Shown: positions 1-6,632 of the stretch, piece after piece
Layout of the letters: the number at the start of each line of letters is the position of its first letter
Position numbering within the stretch: position 1 is the first letter of the stretch
Origin: Myxococcales bacterium
Lineage (GTDB): Bacteria > Myxococcota > Polyangia > Polyangiales > Polyangiaceae
Assembly: GCA_020430865.1 (NCBI GenBank)
Contig: JAGQIY010001300.1
Span: 1-6,632 of the forward strand
Direction: 5' to 3'
Length of the DNA stretch: 6,632 nucleotides
Notes under the pieces: model-generated
Told to the model about the DNA's origin: nothing
Database searches by the model: none
Seen by the model: only the letters and a program-made list of their open reading frames with translations
Translations under genes and position numbers: made by a program

Positions 1-999
1 GCCGAGCGCGACGAAGCCGCTCGCGAAGCAGGTCGGCGCGTGATGCGCCTGCTCCACGAAGGGGTCAAGCCGAGCGACATCGTCGACCGCGCGGCCATCG
101 AGAACGCCATCGCCTCCGTCGCTGCCACGGGCGGCTCCACCAACGCCGTCTTGCACTTCCTGGCGATCGCCCGCGAGGCCGGCATCGAGCTCGACATCGA
201 CGACTTCATGACGATCTCGAAGCGCACGCCGATCATCACCGATCTGATGCCGGGGGGGCAGTTCACCGCGTTCGATCTGCACAAGGCCGGGGGCACCCGG
301 CTGGTCGCAAAGCGCCTGGTGGAAGGCAAGCTGATCGACGGCAGCGCCCGGACGGTGAGCGACCACAACATCGCGGAGGAAGGCGAGAAGGCCAAGGAGA
401 CTCCGGGTCAGACGGTGATCGCTTCCGCGGAGAAACCATTCAAGAAGACCGGCGGCCTGGTGATCTTGAAGGGCAACCTCGCCCCCGAAGGCGCGGTGGT
501 GAAGATGGCGGGCCACGAGCGCACCCAGCACCGCGGACCGGCGCGGGTCTTCGAGTGCGAGGAGGACGCGTTCGCGGCGGTCGAGAAGCGCGAGGTGAAG
601 GCGGGAGACGTCGTCGTCATCCGCCACGAGGGTCCGAAGGGCGGCCCCGGAATGCGCGAGATGCTCGGCGTCACCGCTGCGCTCGTGGGTCAGGGCCTGG
701 GTGAGGACGTCGCGTTGATCACGGACGGCCGCTTCAGCGGCGCCACCCGCGGGCTGATGATCGGTCACGTCGCACCAGAGGCGGTGGTGCGGGGCCCCAT
801 CGCCGCGCTGAGAGATGGTGACATCATCGTGATCGACACGGACCAGAACCGACTTTCAGTGGAGTTGGATCCGGCCGAGATCGACGCTCGTCTCGCGGCC
901 TACGCGCCCCCGCCCAGGCGCTTCGCCCGCGGTGTCTTCGCGAAGTACGCTGCGCTGGTTTCCTCCGCCGCCGAGGGCGCCGTCACTCGAGTCGACTAG
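1..999 (+). CDS. ilvD: Dihydroxy-acid dehydratase, C-terminal part (5' end outside window)
   Basis: IlvD dehydrates 2,3-dihydroxy-3-methylbutanoate and 2,3-dihydroxy-3-methylpentanoate to the 2-keto acids that lead to valine, leucine and isoleucine; it is a cytoplasmic iron-sulfur enzyme. The frame is open from base 1 and ends at TAG 997-999, giving 332 visible residues. The family is about 560 residues, so roughly the first 230 are missing, including the Fe-S cluster cysteines. Visible family blocks are GGSTNAVLH (from visible residue 44), [34 protein letters not shown] and [12 protein letters not shown]; the serine of GRFSG is the proposed catalytic base in characterised relatives. The C-terminus ([17 protein letters not shown]) is intact. 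The related Edd (6-phosphogluconate dehydratase) is less likely, because the DLHKAGG and [11 protein letters not shown] blocks fit IlvD. The GTG at 40 and ATG at 43 are internal codons, not the start. A terminator follows 42 bases downstream. Confidence 0.96.
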   Translation, partial: AERDEAAREAGRRVMRLLHEGVKPSDIVDRAAIENAIASVAATGGSTNAVLHFLAIAREAGIELDIDDFMTISKRTPIITDLMPGGQFTAFDLHKAGGTRLVAKRLVEGKLIDGSARTVSDHNIAEEGEKAKETPGQTVIASAEKPFKKTGGLVILKGNLAPEGAVVKMAGHERTQHRGPARVFECEEDAFAAVEKREVKAGDVVVIRHEGPKGGPGMREMLGVTAALVGQGLGEDVALITDGRFSGATRGLMIGHVAPEAVVRGPIAALRDGDIIVIDTDQNRLSVELDPAEIDARLAAYAPPPRRFARGVFAKYAALVSSAAEGAVTRVD

Positions 1000-1041
1000 C
1001 CCGACTGCGTTCCCTCGCGTAGCAACCCTCGCTATGCTCCC

Positions 1042-1076
1042 GCCGCCGTCCGTGAGTGGACGGCGGCTCGAGTTTT
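1042..1076 (+). terminator. Intrinsic terminator of ilvD
   Basis: GCCGCCGTCC (1042-1051) and GGACGGCGGC (1058-1067) form a perfect 10-bp GC-rich stem with a six-base loop (GTGAGT). A short T run, TTTT at 1073-1076, follows. It lies 42 bases after the ilvD stop codon, where a Rho-independent terminator is expected. The T run is short and begins six bases past the stem, so termination may be incomplete. Because the next gene starts only 75 bases on, the hairpin could instead act partly as an attenuator or leader structure for that gene. Confidence 0.8.
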
Positions 1077-1151
1077 GTGAGGACGCCTGCCGATCCCGGC
1101 CGCGCGCCGAAATTTCACGGGGTGCCTTCCTGGGACTCCGATGGGGGACGA

Positions 1152-1724
1152 GTGACCGACAATCCATACGCACCGCCAGAGTCCGAGGAAGCGCCGCAGG
1201 AGGCAGACGTCGACGCGGGCGGCGGCGGACGCTACCACGCGGAACAGGTGGGCGCAGACCTCTCCATCGACAAGACCGCGACCTTCCCCAAGGTATGCCT
1301 GAAGTGTGGCTCGAAGAACGTGACCTCGTTCCAGGATCACCTGTTCCAGTACAACCCGCCGTACATCTTCATCCTGATCGTCCTGTGTACGCTGCCCGGG
1401 CTGATCGCGATGTTGATCCTGCGCAAGACCGCGAAGATGGTGATCCCGCTGTGCGCTGACTGCGACGCGCGCTGGCGCAGCGCGAAGGGCCTCGCGATGG
1501 TCGCTGTGGTGGTGCTGATCGGCTGCCTCGTGGTGCCCTACGTGATGCGGGAGCCGCAGCTCGTGTTGATCGGCTTCGTCGTCGGCTTCGGTGTGTTCAT
1601 CGGGCTGCTGCTGACGAAGGTGAACCCAGCGATGCTGCGCGCGCGCAAGATCGACGACAGCAAGGTGACGATCATCGGCATCCACCCCGACGCAGCGCGC
1701 GTGATCTTGAAGCGCTCCCGCTAG
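1152..1724 (+). CDS. Membrane protein with two CxxC motifs and an NPYAPP N-terminus, function unknown
   Basis: The product is 190 residues from GTG 1152. That start is chosen because it puts the N-terminus at (M)TDNPYAPPES, a signature seen at the very start of many uncharacterised membrane proteins, and because GGGGGA lies at 1143-1148, three bases upstream (a short spacing). An upstream in-frame GTG at 1056 falls inside the terminator hairpin and is rejected. Residues 10-36 are acidic and low in complexity. CLKCG (Cys49, Cys52) precedes a hydrophobic stretch at about 71-90, and CADC (Cys101, Cys104) follows it. Two more likely membrane helices lie at about 113-132 and 136-155, then a basic tail. 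The two CxxC pairs suggest a zinc-ribbon-like site, as in a widespread family with a CxxCG motif, a hydrophobic segment and a second Cys pair. The kinase gene begins 11 bases downstream, so the two are probably one operon. I cannot assign a biochemical function. Confidence 0.85.
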   Translation: MTDNPYAPPESEEAPQEADVDAGGGGRYHAEQVGADLSIDKTATFPKVCLKCGSKNVTSFQDHLFQYNPPYIFILIVLCTLPGLIAMLILRKTAKMVIPLCADCDARWRSAKGLAMVAVVVLIGCLVVPYVMREPQLVLIGFVVGFGVFIGLLLTKVNPAMLRARKIDDSKVTIIGIHPDAARVILKRSR

Positions 1725-1735
1725 GTTCCCGTGCC

Positions 1736-3826
<2,091 letters not shown>

Positions 3827-3841
3827 GCCGCTCGTGAGGGT

Positions 3842-4957
3842 TCAGCGCCCCGCGGCCGGCTCTTGCTGGGACGAGCAGTGGATGGTGCCGAGACCGAGCA
3901 CCAGATCCCGACAGTAGACGCCGACGACCTCGTGCTTCGGCAGCACCTCGCGCAGGATGCCGAGGGCGACGTAGTCGTTCGGGTCGTTGAAGGTCGGCAC
4001 CAGGACGCGGCCGTTGACGAACAGGAAGTTCGCGTAGCTCGCTGGCAGGATCAGATCGCCGTAGCGCACGTCACGGGGCATCGGCAGGCCGATGACCTCG
4101 ATCTTGCGACCGTTCGCGTCCGTTTCGCCCTGGAGGCGCGCGCGGGCTTCGTTCAACGGCTTGTGGTTGTGGTGACGGCGGTTCTTCTCCTCGCACATCA
4201 CGACCCTGGCGGGAGCGACGAAGCGACAGAAGTCGTCCACGTGCCCCGAGGTGTCGTCACCCGCGATCCCGTCGGGCAACCAGAGCACCTTCCTCACCCC
4301 CAGAAAATCACTCAGCACCTGCTCGGTGCCCGGACGATCCAGCCACGCGTTGCGCGAGTGCTCCCCGTGCAGCAGGCAGCGCTCGGTGGTGAGGATCGTG
4401 CCCTCGCCGTCGACGTCTATGGAGCCGCCCTCGAGCACCACCCGCTGAGGCTTGCCCTTCACCTCGGTCGTGGGCAGCCAGTGGTGGTGCATGCGCTCCG
4501 CGATCTGAATCCCTGCGGCATCGTCCAGCTGATGATCGCGATAGCGACCCCAGCCATCGAAGCGAAACTTCACGGCGCCCACTTCGCGGTTCTTGCCTCG
4601 CCCCTTGACGACGAAGGACGGCAGACTGTCGCGAGTCCAGGAGCGATTGGTCTGTGCCTCGACGAAGTCGACTCGAGCCAGATCCACACCGGACAGCCCC
4701 AGCACCTTGGTGGCGTGGGAGCGCTCCCGGCGATTGGCGACCAGGAAGCGCACCCGCTCGACCTCGCTGATCAGGCGGGCGATCTCGGCGAAGGTCCAGT
4801 AGATGGCCGCCTTCTTCACTGGCCAGTCGGTGCGATGATGGGGCCAGGCGAGCCAGACCGCGGCCTGAGGCTCCCACTCCGCGGGCATGCGGAAGCCCAG
4901 CGCGCTGGGGGTGCGCGCCACGTCGCTCGACCGACTGGCGCCGATGCTCTTGCTCAC
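3842..4957 (-). CDS. aguA: Agmatine deiminase (agmatine iminohydrolase)
   Basis: AguA hydrolyses agmatine to N-carbamoylputrescine and ammonia, the step before AguB. The product is 371 residues from GTG 4957, close to the roughly 370 usual for the family. That start is chosen because its GTGA overlaps the aguB stop, GAGGA lies three bases upstream, and it keeps the family's TPxxxGFxMPAEWEP beginning; the ATG at 4888 (MPAEW) would remove the conserved TPSALGF residues. Peptidylarginine/agmatine deiminase motifs are WTRDS (Asp110), LEGGSIDVDGEG (from Leu175), GDDTSGHVDDFCRF (His239, Asp241) and the C-terminal GTIHCSSQQEP with nucleophile Cys361. One feature to note is RDSLP where many relatives have RDxGP; this may be a subfamily trait. 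The gene is second in an aguB-aguA operon. The family also contains peptidylarginine deiminases, but the adjacent AguB strongly favours agmatine as substrate. Confidence 0.93.
   Translation of the reverse strand: MSKSIGASRSSDVARTPSALGFRMPAEWEPQAAVWLAWPHHRTDWPVKKAAIYWTFAEIARLISEVERVRFLVANRRERSHATKVLGLSGVDLARVDFVEAQTNRSWTRDSLPSFVVKGRGKNREVGAVKFRFDGWGRYRDHQLDDAAGIQIAERMHHHWLPTTEVKGKPQRVVLEGGSIDVDGEGTILTTERCLLHGEHSRNAWLDRPGTEQVLSDFLGVRKVLWLPDGIAGDDTSGHVDDFCRFVAPARVVMCEEKNRRHHNHKPLNEARARLQGETDANGRKIEVIGLPMPRDVRYGDLILPASYANFLFVNGRVLVPTFNDPNDYVALGILREVLPKHEVVGVYCRDLVLGLGTIHCSSQQEPAAGR
4954..4957 (-). other. Four-base stop/start overlap (GTGA) between aguB and aguA
   Basis: On the minus strand the aguA GTG and the aguB TGA share the bases GTGA. 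GAGGA at about 4961-4965 supplies the ribosome binding site inside the aguB coding end. Such overlaps usually reflect translational coupling, which would keep the two consecutive enzymes at matched levels. Confidence 0.85.
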
Positions 4958-5874
4958 GAGTCCTCGTCCGCGAAGCGCTTGGTGATGCCGCTGTAGGCGT
5001 CGATACGTCGATCCCTGAGGAAAGGCCACTCGCGCCGTGTCTCCTCGCTGACGCTGAGATCCAGCTCGACGACCAGCACCTCTTCACCCTCACCGGCTTC
5101 GGCCAGCACCTCGCCGAAGGGATCGCAGACGAAGGAGTGACCCCAGAACTGGATACCGTCGGGCGGCCCCTCCTGGCCGACGCGATTCACCGCCACGACG
5201 TGGACACCATTGGCGATGGCGTGGCTGCGCTGGATGGTCTGCCAGGCGGAGAGCTGCTTGGCGCCGAACTGGTCCTTTTCCGCGGGGAGCCATCCGATGG
5301 CGGTGGGATAGAAAAGCACCTCGGCGCCCTTCAGCGCCGTCAGGCGCGCGGCTTCGGGGTACCACTGATCCCAGCACACCAGCGGCCCGAGCTTGGCGTA
5401 GGGCGTGTCGATGGCGACGAAGCCGAGATCGCCCGGCGTGAAGTAGAACTTCTCGTAGAACTGCGGATCGTCGGGGATGTGCATCTTGCGGTAGCGCCCG
5501 GCGATCTGTCCCTGCTCTCCCAGGACCACGGCGGTGTTGTGGTAGAGGCCGGCGGCGCGGCGCTCGAAGATGCTGCTGATGATGCTGATGCGGAGCTCCG
5601 CGGCCAGCGCCTGGAAGGGCTGGGTGCTGGGGCCGGGTACGGGCTCGGCGAGATCGAAGAGCCCCTGGTCTTCCACCTGGCAGAAATACTGGGTCGCGAA
5701 CAGCTCCTGCAGGCACACCACCTGAGCGCCGCGCCTGGCGGCGTCCCGAGTCAGCTCCAGCGCCTTCTTGATGTTGGCCGCCTTGTCGGGGCCGACGGAC
5801 ATCTGGATCAGGCCCACCTTGACCTTGCGCCCGCGGGGAAAAGCTCTGAGGTTCTGTCGACTTTGGCTGGTCAT
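4954..5874 (-). CDS. aguB: N-carbamoylputrescine amidase
   Basis: AguB is a nitrilase-superfamily amidase that hydrolyses N-carbamoylputrescine to putrescine, CO2 and ammonia. The product is 306 residues from ATG 5874, within the usual range of about 290-300 plus a short basic leader; the conserved domain begins at KVKVGLIQMS. The catalytic triad is visible: Glu57 in CLQELFATQYF, Lys130 in YRKMHIPDD and Cys167 in LVCWDQWYPEAAR, with a further Glu141 in FYEKFYF. Two further stretches typical of AguB are FYFTPGDLGF and PTAIGW. The frame stays open upstream to an ATG at 5994, but those 40 extra residues have no family match and overlap a probable promoter region, so 5874 is preferred. No convincing Shine-Dalgarno sequence precedes it. 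It is first in the operon, and its TGA overlaps the aguA start. Confidence 0.95.
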   Translation of the reverse strand: MTSQSRQNLRAFPRGRKVKVGLIQMSVGPDKAANIKKALELTRDAARRGAQVVCLQELFATQYFCQVEDQGLFDLAEPVPGPSTQPFQALAAELRISIISSIFERRAAGLYHNTAVVLGEQGQIAGRYRKMHIPDDPQFYEKFYFTPGDLGFVAIDTPYAKLGPLVCWDQWYPEAARLTALKGAEVLFYPTAIGWLPAEKDQFGAKQLSAWQTIQRSHAIANGVHVVAVNRVGQEGPPDGIQFWGHSFVCDPFGEVLAEAGEGEEVLVVELDLSVSEETRREWPFLRDRRIDAYSGITKRFADEDS

Positions 5875-5890
5875 GGCGGGCGCGAGTCTA

Positions 5891-5914
5891 CTGCGCAGAG
5901 CCTGGCGGGCCAGG
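5891..5914. promoter_or_regulatory. Two adjacent palindromes just upstream of aguB (operator candidate)
   Basis: CTGCGCAG (5891-5898) is a perfect 8-bp palindrome. Two bases on, CCTGGC (5901-5906) and GCCAGG (5909-5914) form a perfect inverted repeat with a two-base spacer. They lie 17-40 bases upstream of the aguB ATG, where a repressor would block transcription. No regulator is encoded next to the operon in this window and no known operator is recognised. Short palindromes occur by chance in GC-rich DNA, so this is tentative. Confidence 0.3.
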
Positions 5915-5976
5915 GACAATCCCGCAGATGTGGGTGCGGCTCCCCCGACGACACCGGGGAGGGGATGAACTTTCTG

Positions 5977-6004
5977 GGAACTTGGCCCGGACATCGCTGA
6001 CTAA
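5977..6004 (+). promoter_or_regulatory. Candidate ECF/sigma-E-type promoter for the lipoprotein gene
   Basis: GGAACTT (5977-5983) is identical to the -35 element of E. coli sigma-E promoters. After 16 bases comes ACTAA (6000-6004), four of five matches to the -10 element TCTRA. The direction is toward the lipoprotein gene, and transcription from here would give a leader of roughly 105-110 bases. Exact matches this short can be chance, and ECF sigma factors in myxobacteria are numerous with varied specificities. Envelope lipoproteins are typical ECF targets, which fits. Confidence 0.4.
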
Positions 6005-6083
6005 GCCGCCCAGCTGAGCCACTTGGCGCTCGGCGTGCGCGTCGCTCGACGCCGACCAGCGCGCTCCCGCGCACCACAGCCTC

Positions 6084-6100
6084 GCAGCGCGCCGCGCTGC
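6084..6100 (+). promoter_or_regulatory. 17-bp palindrome immediately upstream of the lipoprotein ribosome binding site
   Basis: GCAGCGCG (6084-6091) and CGCGCTGC (6093-6100) are perfect inverted repeats around a single C. In RNA this folds into a 7-bp GC-rich stem with a GCC loop that ends five bases before the GGAG at 6106-6109. It could be a protein-binding operator or a leader hairpin that affects translation. The symmetry is directly seen; the role is inferred. Confidence 0.35.
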
Positions 6101-6105
6101 AGCAC

Positions 6106-6110
6106 GGAGA
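6106..6110 (+). promoter_or_regulatory. Ribosome binding site fixing the lipoprotein start
   Basis: GGAGA, with eight bases to ATG 6119, is the best-spaced Shine-Dalgarno sequence in the window. It decides the start of a gene that is still open at the window edge and could otherwise be missed. Confidence 0.8.
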
Positions 6111-6118
6111 ACACCACG

Positions 6119-6632
6119 ATGGCCGACCACTGCCTGCGGCGCCGTTCAGGCGAAGCTTTGTCCGAGCAACCCGAGTCTTCGCAGCCCGAGCCCGATCGAC
6201 TCGAGTCCGTCCCCTCGACCTCGCCCGTCAAGCGCCGGTTTGGCCTCGGCCTGGGGCTGTTCGCTGCGGCGCTGATCGCCGCCTGCACGCCTCAGGGCCA
6301 GCAGACGGTGAGCGATCCGTCGTCTCCAGCGAAGCCCACCGCGAGCAGCTCGGCGACGCCCGCTGCCGAGGGCATCGCCGAGGTCACTCTCCCCGCGGAT
6401 CCAAAGACGAAGGAACCGCTGGCGCCACCGATCGTCGATCCACCGCCCCCGAAGGTCGATCCCAGCAAGACCGCGAGCAAGGAAGCGGACGCCAAGTCGG
6501 GCGTCGGCGAAGGCGGTGGGGGCAAGGGTGAGGGCATCGGCCTTGGTTCCGTGGGGACGATCGGTCACGGCGCGGGCACCGGGACAGGCATGGGCGTCGG
6601 AGCCGGCCCCGGGCGCCCGGGGGGGAGGCAGC
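6119..6632 (+). CDS. Lipoprotein with Pro-rich linker and Gly-rich segment, probably TonB/AgmX-like (3' end outside window)
   Basis: The frame is open from ATG 6119 to the window end, showing 171 residues. Residues 1-40 are polar, ending in a basic VKRR. A hydrophobic segment (about 41-55) leads to LIAAC, a lipobox-like site with Cys56 as the predicted lipidated residue. The n-region is unusually long for a type II signal peptide, so the segment could instead be a plain membrane anchor, or a start farther in (for example TTG 6158) may be used. After the Cys comes a Ser/Ala/Pro/Lys-rich stretch with IVDPPPPKVDP (105-115), resembling periplasm-spanning TonB-type linkers. From about 128 the sequence is almost pure Gly with small residues (IGLGSVGTIGHGAGTGTG). 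Myxobacterial proteins with this pattern often end in an AgmX/PglI or TonB-like C-terminal domain. That domain lies beyond the window, so the family call is inference. Confidence 0.8.
   Translation, partial: MADHCLRRRSGEALSEQPESSQPEPDRLESVPSTSPVKRRFGLGLGLFAAALIAACTPQGQQTVSDPSSPAKPTASSSATPAAEGIAEVTLPADPKTKEPLAPPIVDPPPPKVDPSKTASKEADAKSGVGEGGGGKGEGIGLGSVGTIGHGAGTGTGMGVGAGPGRPGGRQ

Noticed and set aside
1056..1151. Upstream GTG start for the CxxC membrane protein
   Set aside because: It falls within the ilvD terminator hairpin, lacks a ribosome binding site, and would bury the NPYAPP N-terminus 34 residues in.
3863..4996. Long plus-strand open frame opposite aguA (377 codons)
   Set aside because: It is the complement of a gene with full family motifs; the translation is Val/His/Gln-rich without recognisable features.
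4958..5029. 24-residue N-terminal extension of AguA from ATG 5029
   Set aside because: The extension overlaps the conserved end of aguB in another frame; the GTG at 4957 gives the usual family length and a ribosome binding site.
5875..5940. Sigma-70 or sigma-54 promoter for aguB
   Set aside because: TAGACT (5885-5890 on the minus strand) resembles a -10 but has no -35 at proper spacing, and no GG-N10-GC pattern is present.
5875..5994. 40-residue N-terminal extension of AguB from ATG 5994
   Set aside because: There is no family similarity in the extension, and it would place coding sequence over the divergent promoter region.
5137..6000. Plus-strand open frame opposite aguB (287 codons)
   Set aside because: It is antisense to the complete amidase with its catalytic triad; composition is as expected for a shadow frame.
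6146..6568. Minus-strand open frame opposite the lipoprotein
   Set aside because: The plus strand has a strong ribosome binding site, a lipobox-like site and a patterned Pro/Gly-rich protein; the minus translation is Arg/Gly-rich with no start signal or motif.

Overview
This is a GC-rich, densely coded stretch of a bacterial chromosome. The codon usage, a kinase of the AHDFNN hybrid type, and a proline/alanine-rich lipoprotein running into a long glycine repeat all resemble myxobacteria, most likely the Polyangiales/Sorangiineae. That placement is inferred from protein style only; there is no rRNA or marker gene to confirm it. I see no mobile elements, CRISPR arrays or RNA genes, and no gap over 300 bases lacks a gene.

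Layout. (1) 1-999, plus strand: the 3' part of ilvD (dihydroxy-acid dehydratase; isoleucine, valine and leucine synthesis), cut off by the window edge and followed by a clear intrinsic terminator at 1042-1076. (2) 1152-1724 and 1736-3826, plus strand: a probable two-gene unit. The first gene encodes a 190-residue membrane protein with two CxxC motifs and an Asn-Pro-Tyr-Ala-Pro-Pro N-terminus. Eleven bases later comes a soluble hybrid histidine kinase with the order GAF-like, PAS, HisKA, HATPase, receiver. (3) 5874-3842, minus strand: aguB and aguA, joined by a four-base GTGA overlap, which convert agmatine to putrescine through N-carbamoylputrescine. The operon meets the kinase tail to tail, with 15 bases between the stop codons. 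(4) 5875-6118: a 244-base divergent intergenic region with several palindromes and a sigma-E/ECF-like promoter candidate. (5) 6119 to the window end, plus strand: the start of a lipoprotein with a Pro-rich linker and Gly-rich segment, probably of the TonB/AgmX-like type found in myxobacteria. It has a strong ribosome binding site and is still open at the edge.

How the genes fit together. ilvD is closed off by its terminator. The membrane protein and kinase are probably co-transcribed and could form a sensing pair, but their signal and target are unknown. AguB and AguA carry out two consecutive steps of polyamine metabolism; the arginine decarboxylase that would supply agmatine is not in the window. 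The lipoprotein shares only its upstream region with aguB. Most of the window is ordinary housekeeping and signalling content. The least explained parts are the CxxC membrane protein with its kinase, and the promoter/palindrome region ahead of the lipoprotein.
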